From UBA11524 sp964391995 (GTDB lineage Bacteria > Bacillota > Clostridia > Christensenellales > Aristaeellaceae): 19,610 nucleotides of DNA. The position numbers and the translations under genes are program-made. Below, piece after piece: positions 5,593-14,647 of the stretch. The notes beneath the pieces are model-generated. The model was given only the letters and a program-made list of their open reading frames with translations, made no database searches and was not told where the DNA came from. Position 1 is the first letter of the stretch; each line of letters starts with the position of its first letter. The DNA lies in assembly GCA_964391995.1 (NCBI GenBank), contig CAYMOM010000027.1:1-19610 (forward strand). Direction: 5' to 3'.

Positions 5593-8064
5593 GTGCGTTT
5601 TTTCAGAAAAATCCTGCTGTGCCTGCTGGCGGTGCTTTTGCCCCTGAGCGCCCTGGGCGCTCCGCTGCATGAGGAGCTGCCCTGCGCCACCCTGCAGGTG
5701 GAGGCCGCCATTGGCTATGGCGGGCTGATGACCTATGGCAAGCTGATGCCGCTGCGCATCCGCCTGGAAAACCTGGGCAGCGACATGAACGCCACTCTGG
5801 CGGTGAACGTGTATATCCACCAGGCGCAGTACAACCGGTATGAAATGGAGGTTCCCCTGGCAGCCGCAGCCGTGAAGGAGCTGTGCATCCCCGTGTATGT
5901 GGGCAGCAAGCAGGAAACCTTCACCGTGGAGGTGTGGGAAAGCGGCAGCAAGGTCTGCGCCGGTAATGCACACCCTGCCCGGGTGCTGGATCCGGCTTCC
6001 ATGCTGGTGGGCGTTCTGTCCCCCGCGCCGGAAAAGCTGAGCTACATGAACATCGACAGCACCACGGATGATCTTCTCCGGGGCGAGTTTATGCAAACCG
6101 TGCCGCTGACGGCGGAAACCTTCCCCGAAACGGCAGAGCTGCTTTCCGCCTTCGGCATGCTGGTGGTGGACAGCTTTGATGTAAGCATTCTTTCGGAGGA
6201 TCAGCGCCAGGCCCTGGATGCCTGGCTGGAGGAAGGGCACATCCTGCTGCTGGGCGGCGGTGCCCAGGCCGGCACTGCCTGGCCGTATTTCTCCTCCCTC
6301 ACCGGCCTGACCCCCGGTGGGCTTGCCAGCGCCGATGTTACCCCCGGGCTGCTCCAGTGGCTGGGCATTACGGGCCTGCCGGCAGGAAAACCCGTGGACA
6401 TTGTGCAGGCCGGCGGTACCCCGCTGGCCACAGCCGGGGACGGCACCGGGCTGCTGTGGAACGCCGTGGCCGGGAACAGCCGCATTTACACCGCCGCCTT
6501 CAGCCTGGCGGACAGCGTGCTGGCCGGCTGGACGCCCATGCACACCTTCTGGCAGCGGGCCCTGGTGGACGACTGCTACAGCCTGTATCAGCACTGCCTT
6601 TACCCCAACATAAACAACGTCAGCTACGCCCATGTGGCCTTTAACCTGCCCCTGGAGAACGATGTACCCCTCCTGCCTGCGGCGCTGGCCGCCGCATCTG
6701 TGCTGGTGCTGGGCAGCCTGGGGGCATACCTGCTCCTGCGCCGGGCGGACAAGCGCCAGTGGCTGTGGGCCGTTCTTCCCGCTCTGGCGGCGGTTTGCGC
6801 CGGCATGGTGTGCGCCATGGCTGCGGGCAGCAGCGCCGCGCAGCCCACGGCCCTGAACGTTTCTGTTTTGCAGCAGGATGCCGCCGGCATAACGGAGCTG
6901 ATTACCTCCAGCGCCCTGAGCGGGCCGGAAGGGGGCGAGCATGTGATCACCAGCGAAAGCGGCAGCGTCCGCGCCCTGGATGAGTTCAGCTATTACGATT
7001 ATGACAGCAATGCACCCCTTACCCTGAACTACCGCTATCTGCTGGGAGAAAAGGCCGGCCTGGGCGTAAGCCTGGAAAGACCCTGGGATTTCCAGTACTT
7101 CCAGGTAAACGATGCGCCCCTGCCCCAGGGCAGCGTGGAGGCCTCGGCGTGGATGGAGCAGGACGGCCTGCACGTTTCCCTGGTCAACGGCACCCAGCTG
7201 ACCCTGGACGAGGGCGTCTTCGCCTGCAAGTACGGCTTTGGCTCCGTGCCTGCCCTGGCCCCCGGTGAAGACTGCACCCTGACCCTGGTGAAAACCTCTG
7301 GCGACCCCAATGATCCCTACCGCTACAAGGATGGCTGCATGTACGAAAGCCTGGGCGGCTCCTATTTCTCCCCCTATGCCGTGCTGAGCCGGTATTACCT
7401 CCAGCGGGAAAACCCGGACGGCCAGCCGGATTATATCCTGAGCAACGACGCCAACCGGATGATCGACCTGATGACCCAGGTGATTAACCAGAGGGAGCAG
7501 TCCTACAGCGCTGTGTATTCCCACACCTATACCCCCGCACCCAGCTTCTATTATCTGGCCACATCCGCACAGCTCCAGGTGCCGCAGATCCTCCTGGACG
7601 GGCAGGCAATTACCCGCACAGCCAGCATGGGGCTGGTGGCGGTGGATGTGCCCTTCACCGCCCAGCAGGGCCGGCAGGTATACCTGCTGCCCGGCGAGTG
7701 CCAGCCCGTGCGCTGCCAGGTGGATGCCCAGGGTGTGCCCTATTGCAGCGCGCCCCAGGCAACTGCCGCCGCGGCCTATCACCGCCTGCGGGAGCAGCCC
7801 GTCTTTATGTTCCAGCCAGGCGCGGCGCTGGATACCATCACCCGGCTGGCCTTCTATGTGGATTACCTGCCCCGGAACGCCCAGGCCTTCCTGTACAACG
7901 GCACAGACTGGGTGGCCATCACCGCCGGCGAGGAGATTTCCTCGCCCCAGCAGTTCATGGACGGGCAGGGACGGATTTTCCTGCAGTTCCGCCTGGATGC
8001 CGTGGGGGATGACTATCACGAGATTGCTACCCCCGCCATGCTCCTGGAAGGGAGGACGAAATAA
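5593..8064 (+). CDS. Large exported membrane protein of unknown function (first gene of the MoxR/ABC operon)
   Basis: This 823-aa protein is not assigned to a named family here. The GTG at 5593 is chosen because GGGAGGG lies 7 nt upstream and because the start gives a clean signal sequence (RFFRKILLCLLAVLLPLSALGA). An in-frame ATG at 5530 lacks a good ribosome binding site and would bury that signal. Residues about 25-355 form an exported region with beta-rich stretches, and about 165-280 resemble the GATase/Rossmann-like part seen in VWA proteins (GMLVVDSFDVSILSEDQRQALDAWL, LLLGGG). Two membrane segments follow (about 360-380 and 389-412) joined by the basic loop RRADKRQ. Residues 413-823 form a second outside domain. 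The stop is 1 nt before the next start codon, so translation coupling to the ABC ATPase is likely. A role as exported partner or sensor of the system is inference. Confidence 0.82.
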   Translation: MRFFRKILLCLLAVLLPLSALGAPLHEELPCATLQVEAAIGYGGLMTYGKLMPLRIRLENLGSDMNATLAVNVYIHQAQYNRYEMEVPLAAAAVKELCIPVYVGSKQETFTVEVWESGSKVCAGNAHPARVLDPASMLVGVLSPAPEKLSYMNIDSTTDDLLRGEFMQTVPLTAETFPETAELLSAFGMLVVDSFDVSILSEDQRQALDAWLEEGHILLLGGGAQAGTAWPYFSSLTGLTPGGLASADVTPGLLQWLGITGLPAGKPVDIVQAGGTPLATAGDGTGLLWNAVAGNSRIYTAAFSLADSVLAGWTPMHTFWQRALVDDCYSLYQHCLYPNINNVSYAHVAFNLPLENDVPLLPAALAAASVLVLGSLGAYLLLRRADKRQWLWAVLPALAAVCAGMVCAMAAGSSAAQPTALNVSVLQQDAAGITELITSSALSGPEGGEHVITSESGSVRALDEFSYYDYDSNAPLTLNYRYLLGEKAGLGVSLERPWDFQYFQVNDAPLPQGSVEASAWMEQDGLHVSLVNGTQLTLDEGVFACKYGFGSVPALAPGEDCTLTLVKTSGDPNDPYRYKDGCMYESLGGSYFSPYAVLSRYYLQRENPDGQPDYILSNDANRMIDLMTQVINQREQSYSAVYSHTYTPAPSFYYLATSAQLQVPQILLDGQAITRTASMGLVAVDVPFTAQQGRQVYLLPGECQPVRCQVDAQGVPYCSAPQATAAAAYHRLREQPVFMFQPGAALDTITRLAFYVDYLPRNAQAFLYNGTDWVAITAGEEISSPQQFMDGQGRIFLQFRLDAVGDDYHEIATPAMLLEGRTK

Positions 8065-8065
8065 C

Positions 8066-9004
8066 ATGCTGACCATTGACGGCCTGACCCGGTATTACGG
8101 CAAATTCCTGGCCCTGGATCATCTGAACCTGCAAATTGGCGATGGGGAACTGCACGGCTTTGTTGGCCCCAATGGCGCAGGGAAAACCACCACCCTGCGC
8201 ATTCTGGCAACGCTTCTGCCGGCTTCCTCCGGCAGGGCGGAGATTGGCGGCGTGCCCATTGCCGCCGGCAGCAAAAAAGCCCGGGCCATGGTGGGCTACA
8301 TGCCGGACTTCTTTGGCACCTATGACAACCTGAAAACCTGGGAGTACCTGGATTTCTACGCCCGGTGCTATGGCATCCGCAGGCAGGCCCGCCTGACCAT
8401 GACCGAGCAGCTTCTGGACCTGGTGGGCCTGACGGACAAGCGGGAGGCCTATGTCAGCACCCTTTCCCGGGGCATGAAGCAGCGCCTGTGCCTGGCCCGC
8501 GCCATGATTCACGACCCCCAGCTGCTCATCCTGGACGAGCCTGCCTCCGGCATGGATCCCCGGGCCAGGGCGGAAATGAAGGGCATTCTACGCACCCTGA
8601 AAACCATGGGCAAAACGGTGCTGATCTCCTCCCACATCCTGCCGGAGCTGGCGGAGATGTGCGACAGCCTGACCATTATGGATCACGGAAAACTGGTGTT
8701 CACCGGCACGGTGGATGCCCTGGCCCGCAAAATGAATGGCGATGCGCCTGTTGATATTCGTTTTCTGCCCGGCACAGGCGGCGAGACCCTTGACCGGGCT
8801 GTGGCACTGCTGAAGGAGAACCCTGCCGTAACCGGCATCACCCAGGAGGAGCCGCTGCTGCTGCGGGTGAGCCTTGCCGGGCAGGAGGAGGCCTGCGCTG
8901 CCACGCTGCAGGCCTTGGCGGCCGCCGGTGCACCCATTCACGATTTTCACCGGGCCAGCATGAACCTGGAAAAGGTGTTTATGGAGGTGACGGGCCATGC
9001 TTAA
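8066..9004 (+). CDS. ABC transporter ATP-binding protein
   Basis: This 312-aa cytoplasmic ATPase would power the ABC-2 permease encoded next. Walker A is GPNGAGKT (34-41), the signature is LSRGMKQRL (133-141), Walker B is LLILDEPASG (153-162) and the switch His is in ISSHIL. The Q-loop position reads VGYMPDFFG, with Asp where most ABC ATPases have Gln. Residues 225-312 form a C-terminal extension typical of exporters of the drug/gliding type. Start: GGAGG lies 10 nt upstream of the ATG at 8066. The gene overlaps the permease by 8 nt. Substrate is unknown. Confidence 0.95.
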   Translation: MLTIDGLTRYYGKFLALDHLNLQIGDGELHGFVGPNGAGKTTTLRILATLLPASSGRAEIGGVPIAAGSKKARAMVGYMPDFFGTYDNLKTWEYLDFYARCYGIRRQARLTMTEQLLDLVGLTDKREAYVSTLSRGMKQRLCLARAMIHDPQLLILDEPASGMDPRARAEMKGILRTLKTMGKTVLISSHILPELAEMCDSLTIMDHGKLVFTGTVDALARKMNGDAPVDIRFLPGTGGETLDRAVALLKENPAVTGITQEEPLLLRVSLAGQEEACAATLQALAAAGAPIHDFHRASMNLEKVFMEVTGHA

Positions 9005-9905
9005 TCCCATTCTTGCATCCTCCGGCCTGCGGCGGATGCGCTCAGCCAAAACGCTGCTGATCCTGGCCTTGTACGAGGGTGTGCTGCTGCTGGCAGCGGT
9101 GGCGGCGCTTTCCGTATTCCTGGGCAGCAGCCTGGCCCTTGTCGACATGAGCCAGGGCATGACTGCCTACATCCTGCTGATGCTGCTGCAGTTTACGCTG
9201 ATTGTGCTGGTGGCGCCCGCCATGACCGCCGGCTCCATCGCCGGTGAGCGGGAGCGACAGACCCTGGAGCTGCTGCTGGTAACGGGCACCGGCTCCTTCC
9301 GCATTGTCATGGGCAAGCTGCTGGAGAGCTTTGCCTTTATGGGGCTGATGATCATCGGCTCCCTGCCCGCCCTGTGCCTGACCATGCTGCCCGGAGGCAT
9401 CACCCTGGGGCAGGTGCTGCTTGGGGTAGCCTTTCTGCTGGTGTGTGCCTTTGCCGCCGCCAGCGTGGGCGTGCTGGCCTCCTCGATGATGAAAACCACC
9501 GTGGGCGCCACCATTGTCAGCTATGTTCTGCTGCTGGTGATTGGCCTGGGCACCCTGCTGCCCGTTGCCTTCATCACCGATGAGATGACCTATCACCTGT
9601 ACGATGGCAGCCTGTATGCCGCCATGACCCCCATGGAGGCCCTGGCCCTGCTGCCCAAGCTGCTGCTGGCAAACCCGGGCATCGGGCTGCTTGCCCTGCT
9701 GGAGGATCAGACCGCCATGCTGATGAGCCGGCTGATCAGCGGCTGGGGACGGCCCTATGCCATGCGGCTGATGCTGCAGAAGTTCGGCTATGCCGCCTGT
9801 GCACTGATGAACATGGGCATCATGGCTGCACTGTCCATGGTGTTCAGCTGCGTGGCAGCGCTGCTGGTTCGCCCCCGGCGGGTGAAGGTCAGGAGAAGCA
9901 AATGA
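8997..9905 (+). CDS. ABC-2 type permease
   Basis: This 302-aa polytopic membrane protein is the likely channel for the preceding ATPase. About six hydrophobic segments can be seen: near 22-45, 58-82, 113-135, 140-162, 170-192 and 265-290. Between the second and third lies AGSIAGERERQTLELLL, the conserved ABC-2 coupling motif with GERE. The C-terminus is basic (RPRRVKVRRSK), as expected on the inside. The ATG at 8997 overlaps the ATPase stop by 8 nt, and its own stop overlaps the next start as ATGA. It resembles the GldF/NatB class; substrate cannot be read from sequence. Confidence 0.93.
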   Translation: MLNPILASSGLRRMRSAKTLLILALYEGVLLLAAVAALSVFLGSSLALVDMSQGMTAYILLMLLQFTLIVLVAPAMTAGSIAGERERQTLELLLVTGTGSFRIVMGKLLESFAFMGLMIIGSLPALCLTMLPGGITLGQVLLGVAFLLVCAFAAASVGVLASSMMKTTVGATIVSYVLLLVIGLGTLLPVAFITDEMTYHLYDGSLYAAMTPMEALALLPKLLLANPGIGLLALLEDQTAMLMSRLISGWGRPYAMRLMLQKFGYAACALMNMGIMAALSMVFSCVAALLVRPRRVKVRRSK

Positions 9906-11260
9906 AGGAATTGCGCCATGCCATGAGCCGCATCCGCCGCCGGGTGCGCCGCATGCGTCTGCGGAAGGGTGCCGCCCTGGGGGCGTGCACCGGCGCAGCA
10001 CTGGCTGCCTGCGTGTGTGCGGCGGGGTTTTTCCTGCCCATTCCCCATGTGCCCCAGGTGTGCGGCCTGCTGCTGCTGGGCGGCGCGCTGGCAGGCGGCA
10101 CGGCAGGGCTGCTCTGGCCGGTATCCCTGGCCCACGCGGCCCGGCTGGGGGATGCCCACGGCCTGCAGGAGCGCCTGCAAACCGCCATGGACTGCCGGGG
10201 CGATTCCCCCATGGAGCAGCTTTTGCGCCAGGATGCTCTGGCATCAGCCCGGGCCTTTCCCGCCGGCAGCCTGCCCATGCCGAAAACCCGCAGGCTGTGG
10301 CTGTCCGCCGGTGCAGCCGCCCTGCTGTGCGCCGGCCTGTGCCTGGTGCCCAACCCGCAGACAGCCATTCTGGCGGAGCAGGATGCCCGGCGCCAGGCCA
10401 TGGAAACCGCCGCCCAGCAGGCCGAAGCATTGCCCCTGGAAGAAACCCTGACGGAAAAGGATCGTCAGGAGGCCCGGAAGCTGGTGGATGAACTGACCCG
10501 CCAGCTGCGCCAGGCCCGGGAGCCGGTGGACGGGCTACTGGCTGTATCCCAGGCGGAGGAAAGGCTGGAGAGCCTTCAAAACCGCATGGCGGATGAAGCG
10601 CAGGCCGCCCTGAACGCTGCCCTGCAGGCACAGGGGTTAAGCGCCCTGGCCCAGGCCCTGGAGGACGGGGACGCCCAGCAGATTGCTCAGGCCCTGGAGG
10701 GTGTCAGCGCCGAGGCATTGGCCCAGGCCGGCCAGCAGCTTTCCCAGGCCATGCAAGGCCAGCTGCAGCAGGCTGCCCAGGCCCTGGAAGCCGGCGATGC
10801 CGCCTCTGTGGCTGCGCTGCTGCAGGCCATGGGGGAAAGCGCCGCTGCCGGCCAGCTATCCAGCCTGAAGCAGGGCCTTTCCGGCCTGAAGAACACGGAC
10901 GCCACCGGCGGTGCAGGCCGGGGCACCACCAATGAGGACGAAACTGCCGACGCTGAGGACATCTCCCGGGGCGGCGGCAACGCCAACCCCCGCTACAGGG
11001 AAACCCAGTACGAGCGCATTTACGATCCCACCCGCCTGGACGCCCAGGAAAGCAGCTTTGCTGCCCAAGGCCCCAAGGGCGAGGGCGCATCCATGGAGAT
11101 GGATCTGGGTCCGGGTGCCGGCAGCCTGGATGGCACCGTGCCCTACGCCCAGGTGGCCCAGGAATACGCCCAGGCTGCTGCCCAGGCTGCCGAAGCGCAA
11201 AGCCTGACCCAGCAGGAACGTCAGTGGGTTGCAGACTATTTTTCCGCATTGACGGAATAG
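9902..11260 (+). CDS. Membrane protein with Ala/Gln-rich coiled-coil region, MoxR-operon associated
   Basis: This 452-aa protein has no family I can name with certainty. It starts with a very basic stretch (about residues 9-22), then hydrophobic segments near 24-46, 52-75 and 133-149. A long soluble part follows. Residues 155-320 are rich in Ala, Gln, Leu and Glu and look helical or coiled-coil, with AQALE occurring three times (250-254, 262-266, 292-296), twice as AQALE-(D/A)-GD. A disordered Gly/Asp/Thr linker (330-365) leads to YERIYDPTRLD and a C-terminal end with PYAQVAQEYAQAA and WVADYFSAL. That C-terminal pattern recalls proteins encoded just ahead of moxR in other Clostridia, from memory rather than a search. 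The start overlaps the permease stop (ATGA), and MoxR begins 9 nt after its stop. Confidence 0.85.
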   Translation: MKELRHAMSRIRRRVRRMRLRKGAALGACTGAALAACVCAAGFFLPIPHVPQVCGLLLLGGALAGGTAGLLWPVSLAHAARLGDAHGLQERLQTAMDCRGDSPMEQLLRQDALASARAFPAGSLPMPKTRRLWLSAGAAALLCAGLCLVPNPQTAILAEQDARRQAMETAAQQAEALPLEETLTEKDRQEARKLVDELTRQLRQAREPVDGLLAVSQAEERLESLQNRMADEAQAALNAALQAQGLSALAQALEDGDAQQIAQALEGVSAEALAQAGQQLSQAMQGQLQQAAQALEAGDAASVAALLQAMGESAAAGQLSSLKQGLSGLKNTDATGGAGRGTTNEDETADAEDISRGGGNANPRYRETQYERIYDPTRLDAQESSFAAQGPKGEGASMEMDLGPGAGSLDGTVPYAQVAQEYAQAAAQAAEAQSLTQQERQWVADYFSALTE

Positions 11261-11269
11261 GAGGTTACC

Positions 11270-12250
11270 ATGCAGACCAAGCAGGATATCCAGCGCTTTG
11301 CAGCGCGGTATGAGGACATCAGGGCCGAAATTGCCAAGGAGATGATCGGCCAGGATGCAGTGGTGGAGCACCTGCTGCTGGCGGTGATTGCCGGCGGTAA
11401 CGTGCTGCTGGAGGGCGTGCCCGGCCTGGGCAAGACCCACCTGGTTCGCAGCCTTTCCAGGGTGCTGGCGCTGCCCTTCAGCCGCATCCAGTTCACCCCG
11501 GACCTGATGCCCGCAGACGTTACAGGCACCAGCATTCTGGTGAAAACCGAGGAGGGCAGCGCCTTCCGTTTTCAGCCCGGGCCGCTGTTTGCCTCCATTG
11601 TCCTGGCGGATGAGATCAACCGGGCCACGCCCAAAACCCAATCCGCCCTGCTGGAAGCCATGCAGGAGCACGCCGTGACTGTTTCCGGCGAAACCCGTGC
11701 GCTGCCCCAGCCCTTTTTTGTGCTGGCCACCCAGAACCCCATTGAGCAGGAAGGCACCTACCCCCTGCCGGAGGCACAGCTGGATCGCTTTCTGTTCAAG
11801 GTGGTGGTTCCTTTTCCCACCCTGGAGGAGCTGGACGCCATCATGAACCTGACGGTGAAGGAGCAGCCCGCCCATGCCCAGCCTGTAGCCACCGGTGAGG
11901 ACATCCTGGCCCTGCGGGAGATTGCCCGGCAGGTGCCCATCGCCCCCAGCGTGCAGCAGGCAGCCCTGAAGCTGATCCTCGCCACCCACCCGGAGCAGGC
12001 GGACGCGCCGGAAATCACCCGCAAGTACCTGCGCTTTGGCGCCAGCCCCCGTGGCGCCCAGGCCATGCTGTCCACCGCCCGGGTGCGGGCCCTGCGCCAG
12101 GGACGGTACAACGTTTCCTTCGATGATCTGCGCTTTGTGGCTCCCGCCTGCCTGCGCCACCGCCTGGCTGTGAATTTCGAGGCCGTGACCCAGGGCGTGA
12201 GCCTGGAGGACATCATTGCCCAGCTGGTGCAGCAAACCCTGCACGGATAA
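11270..12250 (+). CDS. MoxR-family AAA+ ATPase
   Basis: This 326-aa cytoplasmic AAA+ ATPase belongs to the MoxR group, whose members act as chaperone-like machines together with VWA-domain partners. Walker A is GVPGLGKT (49-56), Walker B is VLADEINRA (111-119) and sensor 1 lies in LATQNP (152-157). EGTYPLPEAQLDRFLFK (161-177) is a strong MoxR signature, and the C-terminal lid holds GASPRGAQ. Length is normal. Start: GGAGGT lies about 5 nt upstream of the ATG at 11270. The genes on both sides are 9 nt away, so it belongs to one transcript with the ABC genes and the VWA genes. The client protein is unknown. Confidence 0.97.
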   Translation: MQTKQDIQRFAARYEDIRAEIAKEMIGQDAVVEHLLLAVIAGGNVLLEGVPGLGKTHLVRSLSRVLALPFSRIQFTPDLMPADVTGTSILVKTEEGSAFRFQPGPLFASIVLADEINRATPKTQSALLEAMQEHAVTVSGETRALPQPFFVLATQNPIEQEGTYPLPEAQLDRFLFKVVVPFPTLEELDAIMNLTVKEQPAHAQPVATGEDILALREIARQVPIAPSVQQAALKLILATHPEQADAPEITRKYLRFGASPRGAQAMLSTARVRALRQGRYNVSFDDLRFVAPACLRHRLAVNFEAVTQGVSLEDIIAQLVQQTLHG

Positions 12251-12259
12251 GGAGCACCC

Positions 12260-13108
12260 ATGCTGACCGATGCTTTTCTTTCCCGGCTGGATGCCCTGCG
12301 CCTGGCCATCCGCCACCCGGCCCAGGGCGGCGCCGGCGGTGCGCGGCACTCCAGAAGCCTTGGCTCCTCCGCCGAGTTTTCCGATTTCCGGCCTTACGCC
12401 CCCGGGGACGATGTGCGCCGCCTGGACTGGAACGCCTATGCCCGCTTCGACAAGCTGTTTATGAAGCTCTTTGCCGAGGAACAGGAATCCGCCATCACCC
12501 TTTTCCTGGACACCAGCGCCTCCATGGCGGCAAAGGGCAGCCTGGCCATTCAGGCCGGGGAAGCCCTGGCCTACCTGGCCCTGTCCGGCGGTGACAGGCT
12601 GCAGGTGATCCTCCTGCAGGGTGCCGGGCACACCGCCTCCCCCTGGTACACCGGGCGCAGGGCCTATCCACAGGCGGCGGCGTTTCTGGAAGCAGCAGCC
12701 TTTTCGGGCAGCGTTTCCCCGGCGGATGCCCTGCAAAGCGTGGAGCGCCTGCCCAGGGGCCTTTCCCTGCTGGTGACGGACGGCTATCACCCCGGCGGTC
12801 TGGGGCCTGCCCTGTCCCTTTTGAAATACCGCAAGCAGGAGGCCGCGGTGCTTCAGCCCCTGTCCGCCTTTGAAATGGCCCCGGAGGTTCAGGGCGCCCT
12901 GCGCCTGCTGGATGCCGAGAGTGCGCCGCCTGTGGACATTACGGCGGATGCTGCCCTTTTGCGCCAGTATCAGCAAACGCTGCAAAACTTTCTCCACACC
13001 TGCCAGGCCGAGTGCCGCCGCCACGCCGCCGCCCATGTGCTGCTGGACGGCCGCCAGCCCTTTGAGGAAGCATTCCTGCCGGCGCTGTCCGGCGCAAATC
13101 TCTTGTAA
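12260..13108 (+). CDS. DUF58 protein (VWA-like partner of MoxR)
   Basis: This 282-aa protein carries the DUF58 core at residues 36-75, with FSDFRPYAPGDDVRRLDWNA, followed by a von Willebrand factor A-like fold. The MIDAS-type motif is LDTSASM (83-89, Asp84), with a later LLVTDGYHP. It has no membrane segment, so it is probably cytoplasmic. DUF58 genes next to moxR are a well-known pair and are thought to act as its adaptors. The gene starts 9 nt after the MoxR stop with AAGGAG close upstream (about 12250-12255). Length matches the short DUF58 form without transmembrane helices. Confidence 0.95.
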   Translation: MLTDAFLSRLDALRLAIRHPAQGGAGGARHSRSLGSSAEFSDFRPYAPGDDVRRLDWNAYARFDKLFMKLFAEEQESAITLFLDTSASMAAKGSLAIQAGEALAYLALSGGDRLQVILLQGAGHTASPWYTGRRAYPQAAAFLEAAAFSGSVSPADALQSVERLPRGLSLLVTDGYHPGGLGPALSLLKYRKQEAAVLQPLSAFEMAPEVQGALRLLDAESAPPVDITADAALLRQYQQTLQNFLHTCQAECRRHAAAHVLLDGRQPFEEAFLPALSGANLL

Positions 13109-13120
13109 CGGGAGCCGCCT

Positions 13121-14647
13121 ATGACCTTCTTATATCCCGGCTTTGCCTGGGGATTCCTTGCCCTGGGCGTGATTCTCCTGCTGTATCTGCTCAAGCGCCG
13201 CTACCAGGAAAAGCCCGTGCCCAGCACCTTTCTGTGGCAGCAAACCCTGCAGGACACCGCAGCCAACCGCCCCTTTCAGCGGCTGAAGCGCAGCCTGCTG
13301 CTGCTTTTGCACCTGCTGATGGCCACCCTGCTGGTATTGATCCTGATGCAGCCGGTGCTGTCCGGCGGTGTGGCAGGTGAAACCGTGATGATTTTCGACC
13401 TGTCCGCCAGCATGCAGGCCACCGATGGCCGGCAAACCCGGCTGGAGGAGGCCGTCCGCGCTGCCCAGGGCATGCTTGCCTCCATGGGAAAGGATGACGG
13501 GCTGACCATCCTGACCGCCGATGAGGAAACCCACCAGCTGCTGGCCCGCTCCACCGACAGGGAGGCCGCCCGCCAGGTGCTTGCCGGCCTGCAGCCCACC
13601 AGCACCGGCGCAGACCTTTCCGCCGCCGTGTCCCTGGCCCAGGCCATGCAGCGGGAAACCAACGGCCTGGAAATGATTGTTTTTTCGGATAACTACACGC
13701 CGCCGGAGGACGTTTCCGCCCACAACGCCAGCATGGGGCTGGACAACCGGGCAGTGGTTTCCTTCACCGTGGAGAACGGCGAAGGCTATGCCCGGGTGAT
13801 GAATTATGGCAAAGAAGCCACCGTCACCCTGGCCTGCTATGCCGGCGAAACCCTGTGCGATGCCAAAACCCTCCGCCTGGAGGAGGATGCCTCCGCCGGT
13901 GCGGGCTTTTCCCTGCCGGAATGTGCCTACGCCCGGGTGGTGCTGCAGGAACCGGACGCCCTGGAAGCCGACAACGCCATGACCTTTGTGCCCGGAACGC
14001 CCCCTGCCACCGTAGCCATGTGCGGGGAAACCAGCATTTTTCTGGAATATGCCATGTCCCTGCGGGAAAACCTGCGCCTGGTGAAAACCGATACCCCCGA
14101 AAGCATTGCCGCCGACTTGTATGTATATGAAGAAAAGGGTGCACTGTTCCTTTCCCGGGTGCCGGGCCAGCAGCAGATCATCCCCGGCGAAGGCTTTGTG
14201 CCCCAGGGCAGCATGCAGCTGGAAGGCGAGCATGCCTTCACCCGTGGGCTTTCCCTGCAGGATGTGGCAGCCCGCAGCTGCGTGGCCCTGGAGGGCGGCA
14301 AGGCCCTTGTGTCCCTGGACGGGCGCTGCATTCTTGCCGCCGGCGAAGGTGTGGCGGCCCTGGGCTTTGACCTGAACGACACCAACCTGCCCATGAAGTA
14401 TGATTTCCCCATCCTGGTGCAGAACGTGCTGGCAAGCCTTCTGCCGGAAAGCGCTGCCGGCCTTGACCTGCCCACCGGGCCAGCCATTCCCCTGGCGGAA
14501 AGCGATGTGCGCCAAACCGCCCCCAGTGTTACTGCCCGGGGCGGCAGCGCAGGCCTTGGCGGCGATACCAGCCTGGTACCCTGGCTGGCGGGGTGTTTCC
14601 TTTTGCTGATTTTGCTGGAATGGGGGGTGAGCCGCCGTGGCCTTTGA
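13121..14647 (+). CDS. BatA-like membrane protein with VWA domain
   Basis: This 508-aa protein opens with the BatA/aerotolerance N-terminal arrangement: a first membrane segment (about 8-24), the stretch KRRYQEKPVPSTFLW, and a second segment (about 57-79). A VWA domain follows with intact MIDAS FDLSASM (Asp93) and IVFSDN near residue 186. Residues about 210-470 form a beta-rich and Rossmann-like part. A last hydrophobic segment sits at about 484-502, just before the end, so most of the protein lies outside the membrane between segments 2 and 3. GGGAGCC precedes the ATG at 13121 by few bases. It overlaps the next gene by 11 nt. The Bat name reflects domain order only; true BatB, BatC and BatD are absent. 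Confidence 0.9.
   Translation: MTFLYPGFAWGFLALGVILLLYLLKRRYQEKPVPSTFLWQQTLQDTAANRPFQRLKRSLLLLLHLLMATLLVLILMQPVLSGGVAGETVMIFDLSASMQATDGRQTRLEEAVRAAQGMLASMGKDDGLTILTADEETHQLLARSTDREAARQVLAGLQPTSTGADLSAAVSLAQAMQRETNGLEMIVFSDNYTPPEDVSAHNASMGLDNRAVVSFTVENGEGYARVMNYGKEATVTLACYAGETLCDAKTLRLEEDASAGAGFSLPECAYARVVLQEPDALEADNAMTFVPGTPPATVAMCGETSIFLEYAMSLRENLRLVKTDTPESIAADLYVYEEKGALFLSRVPGQQQIIPGEGFVPQGSMQLEGEHAFTRGLSLQDVAARSCVALEGGKALVSLDGRCILAAGEGVAALGFDLNDTNLPMKYDFPILVQNVLASLLPESAAGLDLPTGPAIPLAESDVRQTAPSVTARGGSAGLGGDTSLVPWLAGCFLLLILLEWGVSRRGL

Noticed and set aside
5428..8076. Long minus-strand open frame (882 codons) opposite the 823-aa protein gene
   Set aside because: The plus-strand frame has a signal peptide, membrane hairpin, ribosome binding site and coupling to the next gene; the reverse frame has a Gln/His/Gly-rich shadow composition.
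10856..13036. Long minus-strand open frame (726 codons) across the MoxR and DUF58 genes
   Set aside because: It runs opposite highly conserved MoxR and DUF58 sequences and shows no domain of its own.
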